From: Pedobacter sp. Leaf250
GTDB lineage: Bacteria; Bacteroidota; Bacteroidia; Sphingobacteriales; Sphingobacteriaceae
Assembly: GCF_920984735.1 (NCBI RefSeq)
Contig: NZ_CAKLBU010000020.1
Span: 28,375 to 92,374 of the forward strand
Direction: 5' to 3'
Length of the DNA stretch: 64,000 nt
The first letter of the stretch is position 1. Every line of letters begins with the position of its first letter. Of this stretch, positions 26,905 through 36,466 are shown piece after piece. The notes beneath the pieces were generated by a model, which searched no databases, was not told the origin of the DNA, and saw only the letters and a program-made list of their open reading frames with translations. Made by a program: the position numbers and the translations under genes.

Positions 26905-27372
26905 ATGAGAAAGTCAAAACCAAAGAAGAGAATTATTCTTCCTGATCCAAAATTTAACGATGTTCAAGTAACTCGTTTTGTAAATAACATGATGTACGAT
27001 GGAAAAAAATCTATCGCTTATGCTATTTTTTACGACGCTGTTGAAATTGCTGAGAAAAAAGCAGGTGAAAACGGTTTAGAGATATTCAAACGTGCTTTAA
27101 CTAACATTATGCCAGCTGTAGAGGTTAAATCTCGCCGTGTTGGTGGTGCTAACTTCCAGGTTCCAACTGAGGTTAGACCAGAACGTAAAACAGCTCTAGG
27201 TATGAAATGGTTAATTTCATATGCTCGTAAACGTGGTGAAAAAACCATGAAAGAGAAATTAGCTGGCGAAATCGTTGCTGCTGCTAAAGGTGAAGGTGCT
27301 GCTGTTAAGAAGAAAGAAGATACGCATAAAATGGCTGAAGCTAACAAAGCGTTCTCTCACTTCCGTTTCTAG
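26905..27372 (+). CDS. rpsG: 30S ribosomal protein S7
   Basis: 155 aa. Primary binder that nucleates the 16S 3' domain. Family motifs MMYDGKKSIAYAIFYDA and the VEVKSRRVGGANFQVPTEVR stretch (split here by position 118-137) are clear. Preceded by GGGAGGAAATAAGA, a rather Shine-Dalgarno-like purine run, uncommon in this phylum. It is followed by a spacer with an inverted repeat before fusA. Confidence 0.98.
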   Translation: MRKSKPKKRIILPDPKFNDVQVTRFVNNMMYDGKKSIAYAIFYDAVEIAEKKAGENGLEIFKRALTNIMPAVEVKSRRVGGANFQVPTEVRPERKTALGMKWLISYARKRGEKTMKEKLAGEIVAAAKGEGAAVKKKEDTHKMAEANKAFSHFRF

Positions 27373-27379
27373 TAGTTTA

Positions 27380-27475
27380 TTTACAAATTAGTAAGATTAC
27401 ACAGATTTAATTAGAAGATTATACTGATTAGATAAATTACACCGATTTGTTGCTTAACATAATCGGTGTAATTAT
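27380..27475. repeat. In-operon inverted repeat, rpsG-fusA
   Basis: AATTACACCGATT (27435-27447) and AATCGGTGTAATT (27461-27473) are perfect 13-bp arms around a 13-nt loop. Upstream words GATTACACAGATTT and GATTATACTGATTA repeat the same theme. No T-run follows; fusA starts 33 bases later. Confidence 0.7.
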
Positions 27476-27506
27476 TTAAAATCAGATAAATCAACAAAAA
27501 AATATA

Positions 27507-29621
27507 ATGGCAAGAGATTTAAAATTTACAAGAAATATCGGAATCGCAGCTCACATTGATGCAGGTAAAACTACAACAACTGAGCGTATCCTTTATTATG
27601 CTGGTGTTAGTCATAAAATTGGTGAAGTGCACGAAGGTGCTGCAACAATGGACTGGATGGCACAAGAGCAAGAGCGTGGTATCACGATTACTTCTGCTGC
27701 AACTACGGTTGATTGGAATTACAGAGGGCAAAAATATCATGTTAACGTTATTGATACTCCAGGTCACGTGGATTTTACCGTTGAGGTAAACCGTTCATTA
27801 CGTGTATTAGATGGATTAGTATTCTTGTTTTCGGCTGTTGATGGTGTTGAGCCTCAATCGGAAACTAACTGGCGTTTAGCAAACAACTATGCAGTTCCTC
27901 GTATTGGTTTCGTTAATAAAATGGACCGTTCTGGAGCAGATTTCTTAAAAGTTGTTAAACAAGTTAAAGAAATGTTAGGTAGTAATGCAGTTCCATTGCA
28001 ATTGCCTATCGGTTCTGAAGATGCATTTAAAGGTGTGGTTGATTTAATTAACAACCGTGGTATTGTTTGGAATGAGCATGATAAAGGTATGACCTTTACC
28101 GAAGTGCCTATCCCAGAAGATATGTTGGATGATGTTGCAGAATGGAGAGAGAAATTACTTGAATCAGTAGCTGATTATGATGAGACTTTGATGGAGAAAT
28201 TCTTCGAAGATCCAAACTCAATTACTGAGCGTGAAATTTTAGATGCTTTACGTGCTGCTGTATTAGATGCTAAAATCGTTCCTATGGTTTGTGGTTCATC
28301 TTTCAAAAACAAAGGTGTACAAACTATGCTTGATTATGTGATGGAATTATTGCCTTCACCTATGGATAGCGAAGGTGTTATGGGTACTAATCCAGAAACT
28401 AATGAAGAAGTTTTATTAAAACCAAGCATTAATGAGCCATTTGCAGCTTTAGCATTTAAAATTGCTACTGATCCATTCGTAGGTCGTTTATGTTTTATCC
28501 GTGTTTATTCGGGTAACTTAGAAGCGGGTTCTTATGTTTATAATTCTCGTTCAGAGAATAAAGAGCGTATTTCTCGTATCTTCCAAATGCATGCTAACAA
28601 GCAAAACCCTGTGCCTAATGTGGCTGCTGGTGATATTGCTGCAGTAGTTGGATTTAAAGACATCAAAACTGGTGATACATTATGTGATGAGAAAAGCCCA
28701 ATCGTTCTTGAATCGATGGATTTCCCAGAGCCGGTTATTGGTTTAGCTATTGAGCCTAAAACTCAGGCTGATGTTGATAAATTAGGTATTGGTTTAGGTA
28801 AATTAGCTGAAGAAGATCCTACTTTCAGAGTTCAAACTGATCAGGAAACTGGTCAAACTGTAATCTCTGGTATGGGTGAGCTTCACTTAGATATTTTAAT
28901 TGACCGTTTAAAACGCGAATTTAAAGTAGAGGTTAACCAAGGTGCACCACAAGTAGCTTACAAAGAAGCTATCTTTGGTACAACAACACACCGTGAAACA
29001 TATAAAAAACAATCAGGTGGTCGTGGTAAATTTGCCGATATTTCGGTTGTTATCTCTCCAATTGATGCTGATTTCGAAAAAGGTGGTTTACAATTCGTAA
29101 ACGAAATTACAGGTGGTTCAATTCCACGTGAATTTATTCCTTCAGTAGAAAAAGGTTTTGCTGCTTCAATGGCTAATGGTGTTTTAGCTGGTTATCCACT
29201 TCCTGATATGAAAGTTCGTTTAACGGATGGTTCATTCCACGCAGTCGATTCAGATGCTTTATCATTTGAGCTTGCAGCTAAAATGGCATATCGTGAAGCT
29301 TTACCTAAATGTAAACCAACGTTGATGGAGCCAATCATGAAAATCGAAATCTTAACTCCTGAAGAAAACATGGGTGATGTGATCGGTGATATGAACCGTC
29401 GTCGTGGTCAGTTATTAGGTATGGATACTCGTAACGGATCTCAGGTAATTAAAGCAACTGTGCCTCTTTCTGAAATGTTTGGATATGTAACTCAGTTACG
29501 TACAATTACTTCAGGACGTGCAACTTCTACAATGGAATTTGACCACTACGAAGCTGCGCCTAAAAACGTACAGGATGAAGTAATTGCTAAATCAAAAGGT
29601 AGAATTAAATCTGAAGACTAA
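27507..29621 (+). CDS. fusA: Elongation factor G
   Basis: 704 aa, the translocation GTPase. G-domain motifs: P-loop AHIDAGKTT (15-23), GITITSAATT switch I, DTPGHVDF, NKMD; the remaining domains II-V are complete, with the catalytic-loop region of domain IV (GGSIPREFIPSVEKGF) present. Codon use is highly biased as in the ribosomal genes. It stands between rpsG and rpsJ as in the ancestral str operon. Confidence 0.98.
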   Translation: MARDLKFTRNIGIAAHIDAGKTTTTERILYYAGVSHKIGEVHEGAATMDWMAQEQERGITITSAATTVDWNYRGQKYHVNVIDTPGHVDFTVEVNRSLRVLDGLVFLFSAVDGVEPQSETNWRLANNYAVPRIGFVNKMDRSGADFLKVVKQVKEMLGSNAVPLQLPIGSEDAFKGVVDLINNRGIVWNEHDKGMTFTEVPIPEDMLDDVAEWREKLLESVADYDETLMEKFFEDPNSITEREILDALRAAVLDAKIVPMVCGSSFKNKGVQTMLDYVMELLPSPMDSEGVMGTNPETNEEVLLKPSINEPFAALAFKIATDPFVGRLCFIRVYSGNLEAGSYVYNSRSENKERISRIFQMHANKQNPVPNVAAGDIAAVVGFKDIKTGDTLCDEKSPIVLESMDFPEPVIGLAIEPKTQADVDKLGIGLGKLAEEDPTFRVQTDQETGQTVISGMGELHLDILIDRLKREFKVEVNQGAPQVAYKEAIFGTTTHRETYKKQSGGRGKFADISVVISPIDADFEKGGLQFVNEITGGSIPREFIPSVEKGFAASMANGVLAGYPLPDMKVRLTDGSFHAVDSDALSFELAAKMAYREALPKCKPTLMEPIMKIEILTPEENMGDVIGDMNRRRGQLLGMDTRNGSQVIKATVPLSEMFGYVTQLRTITSGRATSTMEFDHYEAAPKNVQDEVIAKSKGRIKSED

Positions 29622-29625
29622 GTAA

Positions 29626-29706
29626 GATCAAGGAATAAGGAGCAAGGATAAAAGACGTAATGTTTAGGCATTATAATCTTTAATCCTTGTTCTCTCACCC
29701 TTAATC
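29626..29706. repeat. In-operon inverted repeat, fusA-rpsJ
   Basis: Left arm 29626-29662 (GATCAAGGAATAAGG, AGCAAGGATAAAAGA) and right arm 29669-29706 are imperfect reverse complements (right arm read backwards: GATTAAGGGTGAGAGAACAA, GGATTAAAGATTATAATG). The loop is 6 nt. Spacer type identical in style to those before rpsH, rplO, map, rpsK. Confidence 0.65.
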
Positions 29707-29768
29707 AAGAAGATAAATCCGATTCCTGTTGTTAATAGCTCTAACAGGGAATCATAATTAAAAACAAG

Positions 29769-30074
29769 ATGAGCCAAAGAATCAGAATTAAATTAAAATC
29801 TTACGATTACAATTTAGTAGATAAATCTGCTGAGAAAATCGTAAAAACTGTTAAACCTACGGGTGCAGTTGTTAGTGGTCCAATTCCACTTCCTACAGAG
29901 AAAAAAATCTTTACTGTTTTACGTTCTCCACACGTTAACAAAAAAGCTAGAGAGCAATTTCAATTATGCGCTTACAAACGCTTATTAGATATTTATAGCT
30001 CTAACTCTAAAACAGTTGATGCTTTAATGAAACTTGAATTACCTAGTGGTGTTGAAGTTGAAATCAAAGTTTAA
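29769..30074 (+). CDS. rpsJ: 30S ribosomal protein S10
   Basis: 101 aa; ribosomal head protein and NusE antitermination factor. Motifs IRIKLKSYDYNLVDKSAEKI and SPHVNKKAREQF are conserved. In most bacteria this gene leads directly into rplC; here a strong terminator follows and rplC lies ~12 kb away with its own promoter, so rpsJ is the last gene of the str-type operon. Confidence 0.98.
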   Translation: MSQRIRIKLKSYDYNLVDKSAEKIVKTVKPTGAVVSGPIPLPTEKKIFTVLRSPHVNKKAREQFQLCAYKRLLDIYSSNSKTVDALMKLELPSGVEVEIKV

Positions 30075-30092
30075 TTGATTTTAAAAAGATTA

Positions 30093-30121
30093 AAAATCCT
30101 GATGCAAATCAGGATTTTTTT
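30093..30121 (+). terminator. Strong intrinsic terminator after rpsJ
   Basis: AAAATCCTGAT (30093-30103) pairs perfectly with ATCAGGATTTT (30108-30118) around GCAA, with seven Ts at 30115-30121. It ends the rpsL-rpsJ unit. Confidence 0.9.
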
Positions 30122-30430
30122 GTCCAATTTTTTTGCTGTTGAAGTGATTCATGAATTGGGATTATATAGTAGAGGAAAGCTTAAAACTGAGATGATTGCT
30201 TTTGAGATTTACAATCAAGAATAATTACAGGTTTTCTTAATCTGATTCAATCCTAAATCGGCAGCTTCCAATAATCGCTAATTAAAACCTTATTAATACC
30301 TACAATAGCTTTAAACACATTTGCTTTTAGCAAAGTTAAAGCGCTATGGTTAAATAATGTTGCGTTTACCATCAAATGGGTTTGTAGCAAATTCATATAA
30401 ACAAAATCCATCATTATTGGTTTAATAGGT
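30122..30430. other. Gene-free stretch before the 30431 gene
   Basis: About 310 bp, AT-rich. A minus-strand frame at 30253-30540 overlaps the better-supported plus-strand gene and lacks protein-like composition. No consensus promoter box or repeat copy recognised. Confidence 0.4.
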
Positions 30431-30676
30431 ATGAATAAACCAACTAAGAAGGATGATAATCTACCTGTTGAAGGCCAGGATTTCGCAAATCCCAAAGAAG
30501 AATTAAAGCAAAAAGCCTCTTCGCATGGTGAAGTTGCCAATCAAAAGGGTGGAGATTTTTCTGAACTGGAAGAAAGCAGAATGGATAATCCACCAGAGCA
30601 TAGAGATGAAAATGGATCTGGTATAGAAGATACCGATGCTGATACAAAATCAGATCAAAGTAAAGGTGTGAAGTAA
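30431..30676 (+). CDS. Small acidic, disordered hydrophilic protein
   Basis: 81 aa, not recognised. Almost no hydrophobic residues; rich in Asp, Glu, Lys, Asn, Gly and Ser (NKPTKKDDNLPVEG, DENGSGIEDTDADTK), so it is predicted to be intrinsically disordered. No signal peptide. Similar low-complexity character to the proteins at 31666 and 32313, which makes a hydrophilin-like stress role possible (inference). It converges on the response-regulator gene, whose stop is only a few bases away. Confidence 0.6.
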   Translation: MNKPTKKDDNLPVEGQDFANPKEELKQKASSHGEVANQKGGDFSELEESRMDNPPEHRDENGSGIEDTDADTKSDQSKGVK

Positions 30677-30679
30677 AAG

Positions 30680-31339
30680 CTAGTCGATTATTCCGTTTCT
30701 CACTACAAAATTAATTAATGCAGCTGTATTTTTCTGACCAGTTTTATTAAGTAAGTTTTGTCGGTTTCCTTCGATTGTTCGCTTACTTGTAAATAACTTT
30801 TCTGCAATTTCTCCATTTGTTGAACCTTCAGCAATCATTCTAAGAATTTCAAGTTCTCTTTTTGATAGCTGAATATTTGTTTTGACATCATTTGTTTTAA
30901 GTTCATATTTTCCCTGAACCTGATCTAATAATTTCAATCCAATTGCTGTGCTAAGGTGCTTAAAGCCTGCAAAGAGTTTTTCAATTGCAAAAACCACTTC
31001 GGTTATTGATACATCTTTTAATAAGTATCCATGTGCTCCGGCTTCGAAACAAGAAATAACTAACCCTTCCTGATCTGCTGAAGTAAGAATTAAAACTTTA
31101 ATTTCTGGATAATTTAATCTAATCAGCTTAGTTAGCTCAATACCATCCATTTCAGGCATAGCAATATCTGTAAGAACAATATTTGGCGCAATCCCACTTT
31201 GTAAAAGCCTAAGCACTTCTAAACCATTTGCTGCCTCTGCAACAACTTCAATATTATTTTGCTTTTCGATTAATGATTTAACACCATTTCGTACAATTGA
31301 ATGGTTATCAGCTATTAATACCTTTATAGGGATTTTCAA
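30680..31339 (-). CDS. NarL/FixJ-type response regulator
   Basis: 219 aa. N-terminal receiver domain (~5-120) with acidic pocket Asp11, phospho-acceptor Asp58 in LTDIAMPEMDG, switch Thr/Ser in LTSAD and Lys in LLKDVS; C-terminal LuxR-type HTH (~152-215: SKRELEILRMIAEGSTNGEI, KLFTSKRTIEGNRQNLLNK). No histidine kinase is adjacent, so it is an orphan in this window. It sits between genes for disordered small proteins, which could be its targets (inference). Confidence 0.94.
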   Translation of the reverse strand: MKIPIKVLIADNHSIVRNGVKSLIEKQNNIEVVAEAANGLEVLRLLQSGIAPNIVLTDIAMPEMDGIELTKLIRLNYPEIKVLILTSADQEGLVISCFEAGAHGYLLKDVSITEVVFAIEKLFAGFKHLSTAIGLKLLDQVQGKYELKTNDVKTNIQLSKRELEILRMIAEGSTNGEIAEKLFTSKRTIEGNRQNLLNKTGQKNTAALINFVVRNGIID

Positions 31340-31665
31340 ATTTTCAATTATTAAACTATGGCGTCAAAATCAAATATCGAAATAAAATTATGCTACAAAA
31401 TATGTGTTAATACTCGAAATAGGCGTATTTATACCCTTTTTATGAATTTACTTTAGAATTTTGAGCGATGCCTAATCATCGAAGGGGTGGGTAGGAGTTG
31501 TTTATTCTGCATTTAACAGAATAGGTATTGTTTACTGCTTACTTGTCAATAATGATGCCGCATAATTTTTTCTTTAATGATCCATCACTGAAGCAATTTG
31601 TTAAAATGTTTAAACCTTCTTAAGGAACTGAGTGTTATTCATATAATATTATTTAATAATTAGAA
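31340..31665. other. 326-bp divergent intergenic region
   Basis: Separates the response regulator (minus) from the 31666 gene (plus). It contains TATTCTG (31503-31509) and CAGAATA (31517-31523), a perfect 7-bp inverted repeat with 7-nt spacer that could be an operator, and AATAC/GTATT near 31410-31430. No exact -7 box was found. Confidence 0.45.
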
Positions 31666-31932
31666 ATGATGAGCAACGAAATTGATAATAGTCAGAAAGC
31701 AAAAACAACTGATCCTAATATAGAATGGGATAATGGTGAGGCAACTTATGGCCATAGCATAAGCGAATCTGATTTTAAGCGAAAAAATTCACCTAACAAA
31801 AATCACATTAACAAAACTGAAAATGATGCCAATACAATTGATGATTTGAAGAATGAAAATTTGAGTCAGGGTGAAGATATTGGGAACCGTAATAAGACTG
31901 GTGAAAAGGGTCTTGGAGGTAAAGATTTATAA
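31666..31932 (+). CDS. Small hydrophilic, disordered protein
   Basis: 88 aa, not recognised. Rich in Asn, Asp, Lys, Glu and Gly, with no hydrophobic core; ends in GEKGLGGKDL. An alternative Met one codon later (31669) is equally possible. It is closed by a perfect hairpin overlapping the stop. Composition links it with the 30431 and 32313 genes; a desiccation or general stress role is a guess. Confidence 0.6.
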   Translation: MMSNEIDNSQKAKTTDPNIEWDNGEATYGHSISESDFKRKNSPNKNHINKTENDANTIDDLKNENLSQGEDIGNRNKTGEKGLGGKDL

Positions 31933-31965
31933 TTAGGGATTTCTTATTAATCCCTAATTATATTG
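31931..31965 (+). terminator. Terminator overlapping the stop of the 31666 gene
   Basis: AATTAGGGAT (31931-31940) pairs perfectly with ATCCCTAATT (31950-31959) around a 9-nt loop. The T-run is weak (ATATTGTT). Confidence 0.6.
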
Positions 31966-32312
31966 TTATGAGTTTCCGGTAGGTGAAAACTTATATAGTA
32001 TTCAACAGCAAAGTATTTTTTAAAGTAGCCAGGTTATAGCCCCATAAATTAGTTTAGCCTTAGGATGATTTAAGATTTGGCCGCGAATGCTAATATGTTG
32101 CAAATTTGCTTATTTATTAAACTTATAACAAATGATTTTAGCACAAAGAGATTGATAAAAGTCAAGATTTGTAGTATAATATAGTTATTTGTGTCAATAT
32201 AGTTTTGTAGTTTTCCTGTAGTCCATTTTAACTACGTTTTTATACGCCCTGGTTTGACAAACCACTGCTGCACCTAGCAAAGCATATTTTAAAGTCCCCT
32301 TGTTTAAATAAC
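31966..32312. other. Gene-free stretch of about 350 bp
   Basis: Lies between convergent small genes. AT-rich; no repeat copy, promoter or convincing frame was seen. Confidence 0.4.
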
Positions 32313-32675
32313 TTAAATTCCAGTATTTAACACATCATCTTCATCCCTTTTATTAATATCTTTTTGATTTGCTGAATCAAAATCGGCAGATGAACTTCCT
32401 GTTCCACTATCGGCACTTTCAATTGTTGGGTTTTCATCATTGCTGCTATACGCATCATCACTTAAAGAATCTTTTCCCTGTGTACCAGTATTATCGTAAC
32501 CATCTTTAGCAGCTGTGTTTCCTTTTATGGCATCGCTTCCCTGACCATAACTCGTTACCTCATTACCTTCATTACCCTTTTCGTATTCTTTCTGCACTTT
32601 TGATTTCTCATTATCTTTACCTGTACCCACATAACCTTCAGTGAGCTCTTCCTTATTATAAATACTAGTTTTCAT
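32313..32675 (-). CDS. Small acidic, disordered protein
   Basis: 120 aa, not recognised. Gly/Asn/Asp/Ser/Lys-rich throughout (KDNEKSKVQKEYEKGNEGNE, DSGTGSSSADFDSANQKD); no hydrophobic core, signal or membrane segment. It is divergent from dgt with 120 bp between. Third of three such proteins around an orphan response regulator. Confidence 0.65.
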   Translation of the reverse strand: MKTSIYNKEELTEGYVGTGKDNEKSKVQKEYEKGNEGNEVTSYGQGSDAIKGNTAAKDGYDNTGTQGKDSLSDDAYSSNDENPTIESADSGTGSSSADFDSANQKDINKRDEDDVLNTGI

Positions 32676-32795
32676 AATTTTATTTTTTTATAAAACAGCA
32701 TTAAACTAAAATGGTTTTAACCTAATTTATCCGAATTATTATAGAGCTGATTTTCTGCTTTTGATTAACTTGCGCCAAATTTTAATCATTTTTAA

Positions 32796-34139
32796 ATGGA
32801 GTGGAAATATTTACTTTCAAATAAACGTTTTGGTCAGGAAAGTTGGACAGGAGATCGGGATAAGGCAAGGTCTGATTTTCAAAGAGATTATGATCGTTTA
32901 ATATTTTCATCACCTTTTAGGCGGTTACAAAATAAAACCCAGGTATTTCCATTGCCTGGAAGTGTTTTTGTTCATAATCGCTTAACGCATAGTTTAGAGG
33001 TGGCAAGTGTTGCCCGCTCCATGGCAAATATTTTTTTAAATAAATTAGAGGAAAAAAGCCCTCAATTGATTAAAGATGTTCCTTTAATAAATGAAGTTGG
33101 AAATATTGTTGCAGCTGCTTCATTGGCTCACGATTTAGGAAACCCTGCCTTTGGTCATTCGGGCGAGGCTGCAATTTCAAGATATTTTACTGATGGGGAT
33201 GGTAAGGTTTATCAAAATGAAATGAATGAATCGCAATGGCACGATTTGATAAACTTTGAAGGTAATGCCAATGCCATCCGTATTCTTACCCATCCGCTTA
33301 AGGGAAAAGGAAATGATGCCTACGCACTTACGTATTCTACATTGGCATCTATCGCTAAATATCCTTGTGCCTCTATTGCTGGCAAGCAAAAAGGAATACT
33401 TCACCGAAAAAAGTATGGGTTTTTTCAATCAGAAGAAGAAACATTTAAAAAAATCGCAAGCGAACTTCATCTCGAGAAAGAGGATGGAGAATACTTGATT
33501 TATAAACGTCATCCCCTGGTTTATTTGGTAGAAGCTGCTGATGACATTTGCTACAGCATTATCGATCTTGAAGATGCACATCGATTGAAAATTCTTTCTT
33601 ACGAGGAGGTTAAAAACTATTTACTTCCATTTGCGAACTCTAAAACAATAGAAGATAGACTAAAAAATGATTACGAAGATGATGATGCGAAAATTGGTCT
33701 GTTAAGAGCAAAGGCAATTAATACATTAACCAATCTATGTGCTGATATTTTTTATCGTGAACAGGAAAGCTTGTTAGCAGGAAGCTTAAACAAAAGCCTT
33801 ACCGATTTAATTCCAGAACCTTATGCTGCCGCCTGGAAACAAATAGAAAAGGTATCAATAGAACGGATATATAATTTCTCGTCTGTTATTCAGAAAGAAG
33901 TTGCCGGATATAAAATCATGGCTGGCCTATTGGAAGAATTTGTCCCTGCGTTAATCCATAATAATACCCATTACTATAAGAAACTGGTTAAGCTCATTCC
34001 AAAACAATACCATACCGATTTAACCGATATTTATTCGAGAACGCAAAGTGTATTGGATTTCGTATCAGGTATGACTGACTTATATGCCGTGGATTTATAT
34101 CGGAATATTAAGGGTATTTCTTTTCCTTCTGAAACCTAG
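32796..34139 (+). CDS. dgt: Deoxyguanosinetriphosphate triphosphohydrolase (dGTPase)
   Basis: HD-domain enzyme that cleaves dNTPs to nucleoside and tripolyphosphate. It is 447 aa. HD metal motif: LTHSLEVA (His65), LAHDLGNPAFGHSGE (His112-Asp113, His121) and a later Asp in VEAADDICYSIIDLED. Start motif RFGQESWTGDRDKARSDFQR and SSPFRRLQNKTQVFPL are typical. It stands alone on the plus strand, inside the segment separating rpsJ from rplC. Confidence 0.95.
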   Translation: MEWKYLLSNKRFGQESWTGDRDKARSDFQRDYDRLIFSSPFRRLQNKTQVFPLPGSVFVHNRLTHSLEVASVARSMANIFLNKLEEKSPQLIKDVPLINEVGNIVAAASLAHDLGNPAFGHSGEAAISRYFTDGDGKVYQNEMNESQWHDLINFEGNANAIRILTHPLKGKGNDAYALTYSTLASIAKYPCASIAGKQKGILHRKKYGFFQSEEETFKKIASELHLEKEDGEYLIYKRHPLVYLVEAADDICYSIIDLEDAHRLKILSYEEVKNYLLPFANSKTIEDRLKNDYEDDDAKIGLLRAKAINTLTNLCADIFYREQESLLAGSLNKSLTDLIPEPYAAAWKQIEKVSIERIYNFSSVIQKEVAGYKIMAGLLEEFVPALIHNNTHYYKKLVKLIPKQYHTDLTDIYSRTQSVLDFVSGMTDLYAVDLYRNIKGISFPSET

Positions 34140-34404
34140 GAATCATATTATAAAAATCCAGTGGATGGTAATATAGATCTCATGTATTTATTAAATTTGG
34201 ATTAGAACTTGCTTGTTGGTGTAAAAAAATAAATTTTAAGTTAATTATAATTTATTGATAATCAGATTAATTAATAATATTCCGTAGTATTAGATGGGCG
34301 TTTGTGTAATTCGAATAAGTTGGGTTATACTAATTATTAGATTTGAGAGTTGGGGCATCCAGAAAATTTCTGTATACCTTAATTAATAGATCTTGTCCCT
34401 ATTT

Positions 34405-36462
34405 ATGAGAAAAATTTTATTAACTGCTTTGCTAGGCTTAGGCTTAGCTTTTGCTGTAAAAGCGCAGGCTCCACAGCAATTCAATTATCAGGGTGCTGCC
34501 AGAAATTCTAATGGTAGCCCGCTTGCAAATAAAAATATTTCCTTAAGAATCAGCATTCTCGATGCATCTGGCAATGGAACAATACAGTATAGCGAAGTTA
34601 GAAGTGTAACGACAAATTCTAATGGATTATATGCGTTGAGCATTGGGGGTGTAGGTGCAATTTCAACAACTGGATCCATCTCTGCTGTTACCTGGAGCTC
34701 AGGGTTGAAATTCGTAAAAGTAGAGGTTGATCCTGAAAATGGATCGAACTTTAGCCTGGCTGGAACAGCACAATTATTGAGTGTTCCATACGCACTATAT
34801 GCGGCGAGCGGGCCAGCAGGACCTGCAGGTGCTCAAGGTCCTGCTGGCCCGGCTGGAGCCGCAGGTGGCCAGGGTATTCCTGGTGTAAAAGGTGATAAGG
34901 GCGATAAAGGCGATGTAGGCCCAGCTGGCCCATCAACTGGGGCTGCAAGCGGAGATTTAGCAGGCAATTATCCCAACCCAACTATTGCCAATTTGCAAGG
35001 AAAGTTGCTATCTGCATCAGCACCACAAAATAATCAAGTGCTTTTATTTGATGGAGCCGCATGGAAGCCCGTTACACTAGATGTGAATCAATTGGCTGGG
35101 GCAAAAGCAATCATCTCTACCGATTTAAGCATAAGTGCGAATGGCGTAGCTGCTGTGTTAAAAGATGTTGTAATTGATATAAATGCCGGGGCTGTAACCA
35201 CCGCTAAATTGGCAGATGGTTCTGTAACTACACCGAAGATTGGAAACGCTGCTGTAACTTCTATCAAAATTGGCAACAAAGAAGTTAAAAACATAAATAT
35301 TGATGATGCAGCAATAAATACATTACAATTGGTAGATGGATCGGTAACCACACCAAAATTAGCTGATGCCTCGGTAACAATAAGCAAGCTAACTACAGCT
35401 GGAGTGGCTGACGCAAACAAAGTATACGCAACAAATGCGGTTACAGGTAAGCCAGAATTAATTAGCTTTACAACACTTACTAATGGAAATGCTTGGGCAT
35501 TAAAAGGCAATACAGGCAATACCGATCAAACAAATAACTTTCTTGGTAATCTTGACGATGTTGCAATTAATTTTTTAATTAATGGGCAGAAATCTGGTCG
35601 ACTGGGTACGTCTACCGAAACCAACATTTCTTATGGCTATAGAACATTAACAACAAATATAACCGGTTTTTTTAACAATGCTTTTGGGAAAGAGGCACTT
35701 TCTGTTAATATTTCAGGGTATGAAAATAGTGCATTTGGTCATTTGGCACTTCAACGTAATTTTAGTGGTATTCATAACAGTAGTTTTGGCTCGCAAGCAT
35801 TATCAGCAAATACAGTTGGATCAAATAATACGGCTATCGGCACACATACATTAATAGCCAACAGCACTGGGGTGGGCAATACTGCTATTGGTAGTTTAGC
35901 ATTGGAAGGAAATAATGGGAATACCAATACAGCAATTGGTTTTTCGGCTGGGAACAAAAATAATGGGAGTGGAAATATCTTTTTAGGCAACAGTGCAGGC
36001 AGTACCTTAACAAATGCCAGTAACAGTTTTATTGTTGCAAACTCGGCTACTCTTTACCCACTTCTATCAGGTGTTTTGTCAAACGATGGGGGTTCACTAA
36101 CGGTTAATAACACCACTGCGGCAACATCTACGAACTATGCTCCAAATAGTGCGAGTACTTTAAATATTAATGGTTCAGTGGCTGCTAGTATTTTAACACA
36201 CACCACGGCCAGCGCAATTAATTTGGATGCAAGTCACTACACCATTAGAATAAAAAACGTTGGTGCAGCAGTTACAGTTAACCTGCCCAATGCTTCAACC
36301 TGTAAGGGCAGAATCTATGTATTGATTAAAGCAGCATCAACAGGAAATGTAACGTTTAACAGTGCCATAACGCTGAATGATGATTCTACAACCAATACAA
36401 TGACTGGCGCAAAAACCTTTACCATACAAAGTGATGGCTCGGCATGGATTTCTTTAAACTAA
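34405..36462 (+). CDS. Secreted collagen-like / trimeric head-repeat surface protein
   Basis: 685 aa. Signal peptide MRKILLTALLGLGLAFAVKA. A beta-sandwich-like N-terminal domain (~20-132) is followed by 14 uninterrupted Gly-X-Y triplets (residues 136-177: GPAGPAGAQGPA to GDKGDKGDVGPA). Then come ~10-residue repeats of the type DGSVTTPKI/ADASVTISKL (~265-340) and, at ~424-533, ~24-residue NTAIGxxAL repeats like YadA-type trimeric heads, and a C-terminal globular part. The layout suggests a trimeric fibre on the cell surface. It carries no T9SS C-terminal domain itself; the next two genes supply that. The start at 34405 is chosen over a TTG at 34393. Confidence 0.85.
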   Translation: MRKILLTALLGLGLAFAVKAQAPQQFNYQGAARNSNGSPLANKNISLRISILDASGNGTIQYSEVRSVTTNSNGLYALSIGGVGAISTTGSISAVTWSSGLKFVKVEVDPENGSNFSLAGTAQLLSVPYALYAASGPAGPAGAQGPAGPAGAAGGQGIPGVKGDKGDKGDVGPAGPSTGAASGDLAGNYPNPTIANLQGKLLSASAPQNNQVLLFDGAAWKPVTLDVNQLAGAKAIISTDLSISANGVAAVLKDVVIDINAGAVTTAKLADGSVTTPKIGNAAVTSIKIGNKEVKNINIDDAAINTLQLVDGSVTTPKLADASVTISKLTTAGVADANKVYATNAVTGKPELISFTTLTNGNAWALKGNTGNTDQTNNFLGNLDDVAINFLINGQKSGRLGTSTETNISYGYRTLTTNITGFFNNAFGKEALSVNISGYENSAFGHLALQRNFSGIHNSSFGSQALSANTVGSNNTAIGTHTLIANSTGVGNTAIGSLALEGNNGNTNTAIGFSAGNKNNGSGNIFLGNSAGSTLTNASNSFIVANSATLYPLLSGVLSNDGGSLTVNNTTAATSTNYAPNSASTLNINGSVAASILTHTTASAINLDASHYTIRIKNVGAAVTVNLPNASTCKGRIYVLIKAASTGNVTFNSAITLNDDSTTNTMTGAKTFTIQSDGSAWISLN

Positions 36463-36466
36463 GAAT

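Noticed and set aside
30253..30540. Minus-strand 95-codon frame overlapping the 30431 gene
   Set aside because: The plus-strand hydrophilic protein is better supported by composition and by its two look-alikes nearby; this frame has no family features.
35088..35519. Long minus-strand frame opposite the fibre gene
   Set aside because: Created by repetitive, codon-biased sequence on the coding strand; composition is Val/Ala/Thr low complexity.
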